Shown in pieces: positions 9,178 through 17,354 of a DNA stretch of 64,000 nt. This stretch comes from Burkholderia sp. lig30 (GTDB lineage Bacteria > Pseudomonadota > Gammaproteobacteria > Burkholderiales > Burkholderiaceae). Numbering within the stretch: the first letter of the stretch is position 1; the number at the start of each line of letters is the position of its first letter. Location: assembly GCF_000687455.2 (NCBI RefSeq), contig NZ_JGVW01000070.1, positions 1 through 64,000 of the forward strand, given 5' to 3'. The notes beneath the pieces are model-generated. The model ran no database searches and was not told where the DNA came from. It worked only from the letters and a program-made list of their open reading frames with translations. The translations under genes were made by a program, and so were the position numbers.

Positions 9178-9777
9178 TCACGGCGCAAGGCAGCGCGCGA
9201 CTCGCCGCCGCAGTTCGGGCAGCACGTCGGCCTCGAACCACGGGTGGTGCTTGAACCATGCCTGATTGCGCGGCGACGGATGCGGCAGCGGCAGCAGCGC
9301 CGGGCCGTATTCCCGCCATGCGTGGACGGTCTCGGTCAGCGACGCCTTGCGCGCGTCCCGAAGAAAATAACGCTGCGCGTACTGGCCGATCAGCAGCGTG
9401 AGGCGGATCGCCGGCAATTCCGCGAGCAGGCGGTCATGCCAGCGCCGCGCGCATTCGGGCCGCGGCGGGTTGTCGCCGCTCGCGCCGCGCCCCGGATAGC
9501 AGAATCCCATCGGCACGATCGCGAAGCGCGACGCGTCGTAGAACGTGTCCGCATCGACACCGAGCCATTCGCGCAGCCGCTTGCCGCTCGCGTCGTCCCA
9601 CGGGATGCCGCTCGCATGCACGCGCGCGCCGGGCGCCTGCCCGACGATCAGGATGCGCGCATCGCGGTGCGCGCGCAGCACCGGGCGCGGGCCGAGCGGC
9701 AGGTCGGCCTCGCAGGCGCGGCACGCACGGATCTCGGCGAGCAGCGTGTCGAGCGATGAGGATTCTCGAGTCGGCAT
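9178..9777 (-). CDS. Uracil-DNA glycosylase-family protein
   Basis: A 199-residue member of the uracil-DNA glycosylase superfamily. It has the first catalytic-type motif GQAPG followed by IPWDDASGKRLREWLG, and the late HPSPRN motif. These superfamily proteins remove uracil or related bases, but the short CRACEAD region near the N-terminus is not a complete iron-sulfur ligand set. It starts 61 bases after nasS and could be the last gene of the cobA-nasT-nasS transcript. A nitrosative-damage role would fit that context but is speculative. Confidence 0.8.
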   Translation of the reverse strand: MPTRESSSLDTLLAEIRACRACEADLPLGPRPVLRAHRDARILIVGQAPGARVHASGIPWDDASGKRLREWLGVDADTFYDASRFAIVPMGFCYPGRGASGDNPPRPECARRWHDRLLAELPAIRLTLLIGQYAQRYFLRDARKASLTETVHAWREYGPALLPLPHPSPRNQAWFKHHPWFEADVLPELRRRVARCLAP

Positions 9778-9838
9778 CGGATGTGTCGGAGTCGGCCGCG
9801 GCGCCGAAACGCCGCCACGGAAGGCCGGCGCCGGCGCG

Positions 9839-10885
9839 TCATTCGGGATGCGCGACGCCGGCGTCGGCGACGGCCGCATCATACAACGCGGTGTGCGCGA
9901 TGGCGGCGGCGATGGCGGCATCGTCGCGCGCGCCGTCGAGCATCCCCCAGCGCCGGTACTGCGACAGGAACCACAGGCCGTCCGCCGCGGTCGGCCGGTT
10001 GACCGTGCCGTGTTCATGGAACTTCACCGGCAGCGGCGCCTGCGCGAACGGCCCTGCACCGTAATCGCCGACGAGGCGAGGGGCGATCAGCGTCGCGGGC
10101 ACGCCGATCGCGTCGGGCGCGGCCAGCCATTCGGCGGCTTGCCGGCGGTGCGCGGCGCTGTCGAGCCACGCGCAGGCGTCGACCAGCGTGCGGATCAGTG
10201 CGCGCGCCGTGTTCGGGTACAGCGCGGCGAAATCGCGCCGGCACGCGAGGGCTTTTTCCGGATGGTCGGGCCAGACTTCGCTCGTCGCGGCGACGGTGCG
10301 CCCCGCATGCCGTGCCTCGGCGAGCGCATGCCACGGCTCGCCCGCGCAGAAGCCGTCGAGTTCGCCGTCGGCCAGCGCCGCGACCATCTCGGGCGGCGGG
10401 ATCACGACGCTGCGGATCTCGCGCAGCGGATCGACGCCGTGCGACGCGAGCCAGTGGTACAGCCACATCGCGTGCGTGCCGGTCGGAAACGTCTGCGCGA
10501 ACACCGGCTTGCGGCCCAGCGACGCAAGCGCCTCCTTCACGCTGCCACACGCGTGGTACGCGGCGGCAAGCCGCTCGGAAAACGTGATTGCCTGCCCGTT
10601 GCGGTTGAGCACCATCAGCACCGCCATGTCGGCCTGCGGGCCGCCGATGCCGAGCTGCACGCCGCAGACGAGGCCGTACAGCGCGTGCGCGGCGTCCAGT
10701 TCGCCCGACAGCAGCTTGTCGCGCACGGCGGCCCACGACGGCTGGCGGCTCAGTTCGAGCGTGAGGCCGTGGCGCGCGCCGAGCCCGAGGCGTTGCGCGA
10801 CGATCAGCGGGGCGGCGTCGCTGAGCGCGACGAAACCGAGGCGGAGATGCGCGCGTTCGGGCGCGGCAGGAGTGGGCGTGGTCAT
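9839..10885 (-). CDS. nasS: NasS nitrate/nitrite-sensing protein
   Basis: A 348-residue protein of the NrtA/CmpA nitrate-binding fold without a convincing signal peptide, as expected for cytoplasmic NasS. In known systems NasS holds the antiterminator NasT inactive until nitrate or nitrite binds. It follows nasT by 13 bases, the usual pairing. The start at 10885 (MTTPTPAAPERAHL) leads directly into the binding fold. No ABC permease or ATPase is nearby, supporting a sensor rather than a transport role. Confidence 0.85.
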   Translation of the reverse strand: MTTPTPAAPERAHLRLGFVALSDAAPLIVAQRLGLGARHGLTLELSRQPSWAAVRDKLLSGELDAAHALYGLVCGVQLGIGGPQADMAVLMVLNRNGQAITFSERLAAAYHACGSVKEALASLGRKPVFAQTFPTGTHAMWLYHWLASHGVDPLREIRSVVIPPPEMVAALADGELDGFCAGEPWHALAEARHAGRTVAATSEVWPDHPEKALACRRDFAALYPNTARALIRTLVDACAWLDSAAHRRQAAEWLAAPDAIGVPATLIAPRLVGDYGAGPFAQAPLPVKFHEHGTVNRPTAADGLWFLSQYRRWGMLDGARDDAAIAAAIAHTALYDAAVADAGVAHPE

Positions 10886-10898
10886 AGCGGTCAAACCA

Positions 10899-11495
10899 TT
10901 ACGGTTGCGTGGACGTGGCGAGCACCTGGCGCGCCGCGTCGACGATGCGGATGCCCTGATCCATCGCGCGCTTGCGCAGCGCGGCGTAGGCATCGTGTTC
11001 GGAAAGCTTGCGGCGGTCCATCAGCAGGCGCTTCGCGCGGTCGATGAGCTTGCGGTCGGCCAGCTCGCGCTCGACGTCGGCGAGCCGCTGGCGCAGCAGC
11101 TCGTCGTGCGAGAAGCGGGCGAGCGCGACTTCGAGGATCGGCGCGAGCCGCTCGGCGGACAGGCCTTCGACGAGATACGCGCTGACGCCCGCGCCGACCG
11201 CCGCGCGGATCAGCGCCTGATCGGCGTCGTGACTGAACATCAGCACCGGCCGCGGCGCGGTCGCGTTCATCACCGCGAGCTGCTCGAGCGTGTCGCGCGA
11301 TGGCGATTCGGTGTCGATGATCACCACGTCGGGCCGCTGCTGCTCGACGACCGCAGGCAGGCGCGCGGGCGTCGCCACTTCATTCAACATGTCGTAGCCG
11401 AGGCGCGCGAGCGCGTCGCGCAGGTCGCCGATCGGCTTGTCGGTATCGGTGACGAGCAGCACGCGCAGCCGGGAATGAGGGTCGGGCTTACTCAT
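10899..11495 (-). CDS. nasT: NasT ANTAR-domain antiterminator
   Basis: A 198-residue regulator with a receiver-like domain (about 1-125) and a C-terminal ANTAR RNA-binding domain (about 130-190; [19 protein letters not shown]). NasT binds tandem hexaloop hairpins in nitrate-assimilation leaders and prevents termination. Two fitting leaders occur in this window, before narK and before cobA, so NasT probably also controls its own operon. It lies between cobA (93-base gap) and nasS. Confidence 0.9.
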   Translation of the reverse strand: MSKPDPHSRLRVLLVTDTDKPIGDLRDALARLGYDMLNEVATPARLPAVVEQQRPDVVIIDTESPSRDTLEQLAVMNATAPRPVLMFSHDADQALIRAAVGAGVSAYLVEGLSAERLAPILEVALARFSHDELLRQRLADVERELADRKLIDRAKRLLMDRRKLSEHDAYAALRKRAMDQGIRIVDAARQVLATSTQP

Positions 11496-11588
11496 GATGC
11501 GAACGGAACAGGCGAGCGTGCGGCGGCGCGCGACGCGCCGCCAGTTTCACTATAGGCATGCGGCTCGCGCCGCGCAGCGTGCCGCATC

Positions 11589-12353
11589 TCAGGCCGCCCG
11601 CGACAACAGCGGCGCCGCGCAGGCGGCGGGCGCGGCCAGTCCGGCCGCTTCGCCGATCGCCCGGCCAACCAGGATCACGGCCGGGCTGCCGAGGCCCGCC
11701 TGCTCGACGCCGCTCGCCAGCTCGCCGAGCGTGCCGCTCCAGCGGCGCTCGGCCGGCGTGCCGGCCCATTGCACCGCGGCGGCCGGCGTCGACGCGGGCA
11801 GCGCGGCGGCGAGGCCCGCCGCGATCCGCTCGATCCGGCTCATCCCCATATAGATCGCAAGCGTGGTGCCGGTGGCGGCGAGGCGCGCCCAGTCGGGCTC
11901 GCCATGATCCTGCAGGTGTGCGGTGACGAACGTCACGCCCTGGCAATGGTCGCGATGCGTCAGCGATACGCCGAGGCTCGCGGCCGCCGCGAAGCCGGAC
12001 GAAATGCCGTTGACGATCTCGACCGGAATCGCCGCGTCGCGCAGCGTCTTCAGTTCCTCGCCTGCGCGGCCGAACAGCAGCGCCTCGCCGCCTTTTACGC
12101 GCACGACGTGCGCGCCGCGCAGCGCGCAGCGGCGCATCAGCCGCTCGATGAACGCCTGCGGCGTCGAGCGGCAGCCGCCGCGCTTGCCGACGCGGACGAC
12201 GCGCGCCTGCGGCGCGAGCGTGACGATCTCCGGATTGACCAGGTCGTCGAGCAGCAGGATGTCGGCCGCCGCGAGCGCCTTCACGGCCTTGACCGTGAGC
12301 AGGTCCAGATCGCCGGGGCCGGCGCCGAGCAGGGTGACTTTACCTGTCGTCAT
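11589..12353 (-). CDS. cobA: Uroporphyrinogen-III C-methyltransferase (siroheme)
   Basis: A 254-residue [19 protein letters not shown] and [17 protein letters not shown] are the S-adenosylmethionine-dependent methylase signatures. It converts uroporphyrinogen III to precorrin-2, the first step to siroheme, the prosthetic group of the nearby NirB. The ATG at 12353 was chosen over an upstream extension that runs through the leader. First gene of the minus-strand nitrate operon. It lacks the CysG dehydrogenase/chelatase domain, so chelation must be done elsewhere. Confidence 0.92.
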   Translation of the reverse strand: MTTGKVTLLGAGPGDLDLLTVKAVKALAAADILLLDDLVNPEIVTLAPQARVVRVGKRGGCRSTPQAFIERLMRRCALRGAHVVRVKGGEALLFGRAGEELKTLRDAAIPVEIVNGISSGFAAAASLGVSLTHRDHCQGVTFVTAHLQDHGEPDWARLAATGTTLAIYMGMSRIERIAAGLAAALPASTPAAAVQWAGTPAERRWSGTLGELASGVEQAGLGSPAVILVGRAIGEAAGLAAPAACAAPLLSRAA

Positions 12354-12437
12354 GATGTTTTCCAGTGCCACGCGTGTGTGGCGGTCAATACGGCGGACGG
12401 GACGTTTCGACGGCATCCCGTCCGCGTTCGCGAAAAC

Positions 12438-12483
12438 GACAACGGCGTCCGCCCGTGACAATGCACGGAGGGACGCCGTTGTC
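12438..12483 (-). terminator. Leader terminator before cobA
   Basis: A 13-bp perfect inverted repeat (GACAACGGCGTCC / GGACGCCGTTGTC) with an inner CCGTG/CACGG hairpin, followed on the minus strand by GTTTTC. It shares the CAACGGCGTCC arm with the narK leader terminator, pointing to common regulation by NasT. Confidence 0.65.
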
Positions 12484-12508
12484 CTGAAGCGTCCGTCCGC
12501 GGTGGCGG

Positions 12509-12554
12509 GCAGGCGCGCATTGCGGGTGCTGCATCACCGGCGCCGTTGCCGGTG
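12509..12554 (-). promoter_or_regulatory. Candidate ANTAR (NasT) RNA hairpins before cobA
   Basis: Minus strand 12554-12535 is a 7-bp stem CACCGGC/GCCGGTG with hexaloop AACGGC, carrying A at position 1 and G at position 4 as ANTAR targets require. A weaker second hairpin (12532-12509, loop AATGC) follows after two bases. The terminator lies downstream. Confidence 0.65.
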
Positions 12555-12569
12555 TTTCGCCATCACATC

Positions 12570-12585
12570 AGCAATATCCAGGCCA
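12570..12585 (-). promoter_or_regulatory. Sigma-54 promoter of cobA-nasT-nasS
   Basis: TGGCCTGGATATTGCT on the minus strand has the GG-N10-GC spacing and a good -12 element. The predicted start near 12560 is only a few bases before the ANTAR hairpin. Confidence 0.6.
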
Positions 12586-12800
12586 GCTTTCGGGGACACG
12601 TTGCCCGCCTTGCCGCGAGCGGCGACGCGTATCCCGCGCGGCGGCTGTCACGCCGTCACGATGATGCGGCGCACATCTATATAGGGTGGCGGCGCCGCGC
12701 ACACCGCAACGGCGCCGCCCATGACGGGCACGCTTCGCGCAATCGCCCGCCGTTCACCATCGATGTGCACCGTGCTGTCGCACGCACGCAGTGCTGCGTC

Positions 12801-12815
12801 GCACCACACTTGTGC
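12801..12815. promoter_or_regulatory. NtrC-like binding site
   Basis: GCACCACACTTGTGC fits the NtrC dyad (GCAC-N7-GTGC). It lies between the two divergent sigma-54 promoters, about 115 bases from the narK one, a normal enhancer distance. Confidence 0.5.
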
Positions 12816-12914
12816 CTTGCTGCATCAAGACGCGTCGCGCCGCCGCCGCGAAACGCCGCCGCGCGAACCCGCGATCGGGCCGCAAGCCCTTGTGCGGCGG
12901 GAAATCGCCGGACA

Positions 12915-12930
12915 TGGCACGGCGCTTGCG
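12915..12930 (+). promoter_or_regulatory. Sigma-54 promoter of narK-nirBD-nitrate reductase
   Basis: TGGCACGGCGCTTGCG is nearly a perfect -24/-12 element (GG-N10-GC). The expected transcript start, about 12940, is exactly where the first ANTAR hairpin begins. Confidence 0.75.
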
Positions 12931-12940
12931 TTATCTCGCT

Positions 12941-12981
12941 CGAGCCCATCAATGGCGATTGGCTCGCAGTACGGAATACTG
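12941..12981 (+). promoter_or_regulatory. Candidate ANTAR (NasT) dual hairpin before narK
   Basis: First hairpin: CGAGCC/GGCTCG plus ATC/GAT with hexaloop AATGGC (A1, G4). Immediately after it, CAGT/ACTG closes a loop beginning ACGG (A1, G4), 7 rather than 6 bases long. Tandem hairpins of this form are the NasT/NasR antitermination target. The loops AATGGC here and AACGGC before cobA agree. Confidence 0.72.
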
Positions 12982-13008
12982 AGCGGCCCGGCAACGGGCT
13001 TCCTGGGC

Positions 13009-13065
13009 AACGGCGTCCTTCGTGCCCGGTCATGCGACCGGGTCCGCAGGACGCCGTTTTTGTTT
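13009..13065 (+). terminator. Leader terminator before narK
   Basis: AACGGCGTCCT pairs with AGGACGCCGTT, enclosing an inner CCCGGT/ACCGGG hairpin, followed by a run of T residues at 13057-13061. It ends only 13 bases before the narK ATG, so it must be bypassed for expression. Confidence 0.8.
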
Positions 13066-13077
13066 GGTGGATACGAG

Positions 13078-14400
13078 ATGTTCGACAGAGCTACCCGCAT
13101 CGATCTTTTGAGTCTGCGCACGGCACCGATGCGCGCATTCCATCTGACCTGGATGGCGTTCTTCGTGTGCTTTTTCGCGTGGTTCGCCTGCGCGCCGCTG
13201 ATGCCGCTGATTGCGCGCGAATTTCATCTGAACGCCGCGCAAGTGGCGAACATCAACATCGCAGCGGTCGCCGCGACGATCGTCGTGCGGCTGGTCGTCG
13301 GCCCGATGTGCGACCGCTTCGGCCCGCGCCGCGTGTATGCGGGCCTGCTCGCGATCGGCGCGATTCCCGTGCTCGCGGTGTCGTTCAGCCACGACTATCT
13401 GTCGTTCCTGATCTGCCGGCTCGGCATCGGCGCGGTGGGCGCGAGCTTCGTGATCACGCAGTACCACACGTCGGTGATGTTCGCACCGAACGTCGTCGGC
13501 ACGGCGAATGCGACGACGGCCGGCTGGGGCAACGCGGGCGCCGGCGCGACGCAGGCGCTGATGCCGCTCCTCGTCACGGCCGCGCTGATGCTCGGCGTCG
13601 GCGAGGCGTCCGCGTGGCGCGTGGCGCTCGTCGTGCCGGGCATCGCGATGCTGGTCATGGCGTGGGTCTACTGGCACTTCACGCAGGATTGCCCGCAAGG
13701 CGACTTCGCCGAGCTGCGCGCACGCGGCGTGACCGTCGACAGCGGAAAGAAGGGCGGCTGGGCGAGCTTCGCTGCCGCATGCGCGAACTATCGCGTGTGG
13801 ATGCTGTTCGTCACGTACGGCGCCTGTTTCGGCGTCGAGGTGTTCATCCACAACGTCGCCGCGCTCTACTACGTGAATCACTTCAACCTGTCGCTGAAGG
13901 ACGCCGGCCTCGCCGCCGGAACCTTCGGGCTGCTCGCGCTGTTCGCGCGCGGGCTCGGCGGCTGGCTGTCGGACAAGGTCAGCGCGCGCCGCGGCCTCGA
14001 CGTGCGCGCATCGCTGTTGTGCGCGCTGATCGTCGGCGAAGGGCTCGGCCTGATCTGGTTCTCGCACGCGGCCAGCGTCGGCATCGCGCTCGTCGCGATG
14101 CTGACCTTCGGCCTGTTCACCCACATGGCATGCGGCGCGACCTATGCGCTCGTGCCGTTCATCGACCGCAAGGCGCTCGGCGGCGTGGCGGGCATCGTCG
14201 GCGCGGGCGGTAACGTCGGCGCGCTCGCCGCGGGCTTCCTGATGAAGGGCGTCGGCGACGTGCAGCACACGCTGAGCCTGCTCGGGCTCGCAGTCACCGC
14301 GTCGGCGCTCTGCGCGATGGCGGTGCGCTTCACCGATGAACACAAGGCACGCGAGGCGGCGCTGCGCGAGCGCGCGCTGGCGGGCGGCATTGCAAACTGA
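13078..14400 (+). CDS. narK: NarK-type nitrate/nitrite transporter
   Basis: A 440-residue MFS protein of the nitrate/nitrite porter group, with about twelve membrane segments and the conserved glycine-rich nitrate signature regions AGWGNAGAGATQ (around residue 142) and GIVGAGGNVGA (around residue 372). It imports nitrate for the reductase encoded downstream. The ATG at 13078 was chosen because the long upstream frame runs through the sigma-54 promoter and leader. First gene of narK-nirB-nirD-nitrate reductase, 16 bases from nirB. Confidence 0.92.
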   Translation: MFDRATRIDLLSLRTAPMRAFHLTWMAFFVCFFAWFACAPLMPLIAREFHLNAAQVANINIAAVAATIVVRLVVGPMCDRFGPRRVYAGLLAIGAIPVLAVSFSHDYLSFLICRLGIGAVGASFVITQYHTSVMFAPNVVGTANATTAGWGNAGAGATQALMPLLVTAALMLGVGEASAWRVALVVPGIAMLVMAWVYWHFTQDCPQGDFAELRARGVTVDSGKKGGWASFAAACANYRVWMLFVTYGACFGVEVFIHNVAALYYVNHFNLSLKDAGLAAGTFGLLALFARGLGGWLSDKVSARRGLDVRASLLCALIVGEGLGLIWFSHAASVGIALVAMLTFGLFTHMACGATYALVPFIDRKALGGVAGIVGAGGNVGALAAGFLMKGVGDVQHTLSLLGLAVTASALCAMAVRFTDEHKAREAALRERALAGGIAN

Positions 14401-14416
14401 TCGAGAGGAATCCATC

Positions 14417-16963
14417 ATGAAAATCATCGTCGTCGGTCATGGCATGGTCGGCCACAAGCTGCTGGAGTGCCTCGCGGCGGACGCCGCCGGCGCGCTCCAG
14501 GTCACGGTGCTCGGCGAGGAGCCGCGTCCCGCATACGACCGCGTGCATCTGTCGGAATTCTTCTCGGGCAAGTCGGCGGACGACCTGTCGCTCGTGGAGC
14601 CGGGCTTCTTCGCGCGCAACGGCCACATCGACCTGCGCCTGAACGCGCAGGTGGCGGCGATCGACCGCGCCGCGCATACGGTCACGCTGTCGACGGGCGA
14701 GACGCTGCCGTACGACAAGCTCGTGCTCGCGACCGGCTCGCGGCCGTTCGTGCCGCCCGTGCCCGGCCACGACCGGCGCGACTGCTTCGTCTATCGCACC
14801 ATCGCGGATCTCGAGGCCATGCAGGCCTGCGGCGCGAGCGCGAAGCGCGGCGTGGTGGTGGGCGGCGGCCTGCTCGGTCTCGAATGCGCGAAGGCGCTGC
14901 GCGACATGGGGCTCGACACGCATGTCGTCGAATTCGCGCCGCGCCTGATGGCGGTGCAGGTCGACGACGGCGGCGGCCGGATGCTGCGCGCGAAGATCGA
15001 GGCGCTCGGCGTGCAGGTGCATACCGGCAAGAACACGCTCGAGATCGTCGACGGCGATGAAGGCACGCACCGGATGCAGTTCGCGGACGGCACGCATCTC
15101 GATGCCGACATGATCGTGTTCTCGGCCGGGATTCGTGCCCGCGACGACCTCGCGCGCGCCTGCGGCCTCGAGACCGGCCCGCGCGGCGGCGTCGCGATCG
15201 ACGACGGCTGCCGCACGAGCGACGCGGACATCTACGCGATCGGCGAATGCGCGGCGTGGAACGGCCAGGTGTTCGGGCTCGTCGCGCCGGGCTACGACAT
15301 GGCGCGCGTCGTCGCGAAGCAGCTGACGGGCGAGGCCGCGGCGTTCGCGGGCGCCGACATGAGCACGAAGCTCAAGCTGATGGGTGTCGACGTCGCGAGC
15401 ATCGGCGACGCGCACGGCGCCACGCCCGGCAGCCGCACCTACCAGTACGCGGACGAGCGCAAGCAGGTCTACAAGAAGATCGTCGTGTCCGACTGCGGCA
15501 AGTTCCTGCACGGCGCGGTGATGGTCGGCGACGCCGCGGAATTCGGCACGCTGCTGCAGATGATGCTCAACCGGATCGAGCTGCCCGATGCGCCGGAGTT
15601 CCTGATCCTGCCGTCGTCGGACGGCGCGGCGAAGCCGTCGGTCGGTGTCGAGGCGCTGCCGGCGGCCGCGCAGATCTGCTCGTGCAACAACGTGTCGAAG
15701 GCGCAGATCTGCGCCGCGGTCGACGGCGGCGCGACCAGCATCGGCGCGCTCAAGACCTGCACGGGCGCGGGCACGTCGTGCGGCGGCTGCGTGCCGCTCG
15801 TCACGCAGATCATGAAGGCGGAGATGAAGAAGCAGGGCCTCGCGGTCAACAACCATCTCTGCGAGCACTTCCCGTTTTCGCGGCAGGAGCTGTTCCACAT
15901 GATCCGCGTCGAGCGCATCCGCACCTTCGACGCGCTGCTGGCGAAGCACGGCCACGGCCTCGGCTGCGACATCTGCAAGCCGGCCGTCGCGGGCATCCTC
16001 GCGTCGTGCTGGAACGAATTCGTGCTGAAGAAGGAGCACGCGAGCCTGCAGGACTCGAACGACTACTACCTCGCGAACATCCAGCGCGACGGCACTTATT
16101 CGGTGGTGCCGCGCATGGCCGGCGGCGAAGTGACGCCGGAAGGGCTGATCGCGGTCGGCCAGGTCGCGAAGAAATACGGCCTCTACACGAAGATCACGGG
16201 CGGCCAGCGTGTCGACCTGTTCGGCGCGCGCGTCGAGCAGCTGCCGCTGATCTGGGAGGAGCTGATCGCCGCCGGCTTCGAATCGGGTCATGCGTACGGC
16301 AAGTCGGTGCGCACCGTGAAGTCGTGCGTGGGCTCGACGTGGTGCCGCTACGGCGTCGACGATTCGGTCGGCCTCGCGATCGAGATCGAGAACCGCTACA
16401 AGGGCTTGCGCGCGCCGCACAAGCTGAAGTTCGGCGTGTCCGGCTGCACGCGCGAATGCGCGGAAGCGCAGGGCAAGGATATCGGCATCATCGCGACCGA
16501 GAAGGGCTGGAACCTGTATGTGTGCGGCAACGGCGGGATGAAGCCGCGTCACGCGGAGCTGCTGGCCGCCGACCTCGATCGCGACACGCTGATCCGCTAC
16601 GTCGACCGCTTCCTGATGTTCTACATCCGCACCGCCGACCGGCTGCAGCGCACCAGCGTGTGGCGCGACAACCTCGAAGGCGGGCTCGACTACCTGATCG
16701 ACGTGGTCGTGCACGACAAGCTCGGCCTTGCCGCGGAACTCGAGGCCGACATGCAGCACGTCGTCGACACGTACGAATGCGAATGGAAGAAGGCCGTCAC
16801 CGATCCCGAGACGCGCAAGCGCTTCCGCCATTTCGTCAACAGCGACGCGCCGGACGCGAACATCGCCTTTGTCGAGACGCGCGGCCAGATCCGCCCGGCG
16901 ACGCCCGACGAGCGGGCCGCCGGCAAGCGTATCGAGATCCCGGTCGTCGTCGAAACCGTGTAA
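14417..16963 (+). CDS. nirB: Assimilatory nitrite reductase large subunit
   Basis: An 848-residue NAD(P)H-dependent nitrite reductase, close to the E. coli NirB length. Order: FAD/NAD oxidoreductase region (about 1-310), BFD-like [2Fe-2S] domain with CSCNN and CxxC pairs (about 415-470), then ferredoxin-like half domains and the siroheme/[4Fe-4S] site with cysteines 637, 643, 677 and 681. It reduces nitrite to ammonium. RBS GAGAGGAA precedes the ATG at 14417. Siroheme is supplied by the divergent cobA arm. Confidence 0.95.
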   Translation: MKIIVVGHGMVGHKLLECLAADAAGALQVTVLGEEPRPAYDRVHLSEFFSGKSADDLSLVEPGFFARNGHIDLRLNAQVAAIDRAAHTVTLSTGETLPYDKLVLATGSRPFVPPVPGHDRRDCFVYRTIADLEAMQACGASAKRGVVVGGGLLGLECAKALRDMGLDTHVVEFAPRLMAVQVDDGGGRMLRAKIEALGVQVHTGKNTLEIVDGDEGTHRMQFADGTHLDADMIVFSAGIRARDDLARACGLETGPRGGVAIDDGCRTSDADIYAIGECAAWNGQVFGLVAPGYDMARVVAKQLTGEAAAFAGADMSTKLKLMGVDVASIGDAHGATPGSRTYQYADERKQVYKKIVVSDCGKFLHGAVMVGDAAEFGTLLQMMLNRIELPDAPEFLILPSSDGAAKPSVGVEALPAAAQICSCNNVSKAQICAAVDGGATSIGALKTCTGAGTSCGGCVPLVTQIMKAEMKKQGLAVNNHLCEHFPFSRQELFHMIRVERIRTFDALLAKHGHGLGCDICKPAVAGILASCWNEFVLKKEHASLQDSNDYYLANIQRDGTYSVVPRMAGGEVTPEGLIAVGQVAKKYGLYTKITGGQRVDLFGARVEQLPLIWEELIAAGFESGHAYGKSVRTVKSCVGSTWCRYGVDDSVGLAIEIENRYKGLRAPHKLKFGVSGCTRECAEAQGKDIGIIATEKGWNLYVCGNGGMKPRHAELLAADLDRDTLIRYVDRFLMFYIRTADRLQRTSVWRDNLEGGLDYLIDVVVHDKLGLAAELEADMQHVVDTYECEWKKAVTDPETRKRFRHFVNSDAPDANIAFVETRGQIRPATPDERAAGKRIEIPVVVETV

Positions 16964-16992
16964 CGCCAGATTTCGTCAGCAAGGAGAACGTC

Positions 16993-17340
16993 ATGAGCAA
17001 CGATCGCATTCCCGTGTCCTGGACGCCCGTGTGCGCGCTGGACGACATCGTTCCCAACACCGGCGTCTGCGCGCTCGTCAACGGCGAACAGATCGCGGTG
17101 TTCCATGTCGCCGACGCCACCGGCGGCGTGTTCGCGATCGGCAACGTCGATCCGGCGTCGCGCGCGGCCGTACTGTCGCGCGGGCTGATCGGCAATCTCG
17201 GCGAGCGGGTGGTCGTCGCGTCGCCGCTGTACAAGCATCACTTCGACCTGCGCACGGGCGAGTGCCTCGAAGCGCCGGAGCAGTCGGTCACCACGTATCC
17301 GTCGCGCATCGAGGACGGCTTCGTGTGGGTCGCGGCCTGA
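16993..17340 (+). CDS. nirD: Nitrite reductase small subunit
   Basis: A 115-residue protein with a Rieske-like fold (GVCALVNGEQIAVFHV, SPLYKHHFDLRTGEC) but lacking the cysteine-histidine cluster ligands, as is normal for NirD. It partners NirB. AAGGAG lies upstream of the ATG. It is 29 bases after nirB and 14 before the nitrate reductase. Confidence 0.93.
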   Translation: MSNDRIPVSWTPVCALDDIVPNTGVCALVNGEQIAVFHVADATGGVFAIGNVDPASRAAVLSRGLIGNLGERVVVASPLYKHHFDLRTGECLEAPEQSVTTYPSRIEDGFVWVAA

Positions 17341-17354
17341 GCACCGGAGCAACC

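Noticed and set aside
14330..16831. Long minus-strand frame opposite nirB
   Set aside because: Low-complexity RAHDV-rich translation typical of antisense frames in high-GC genes.
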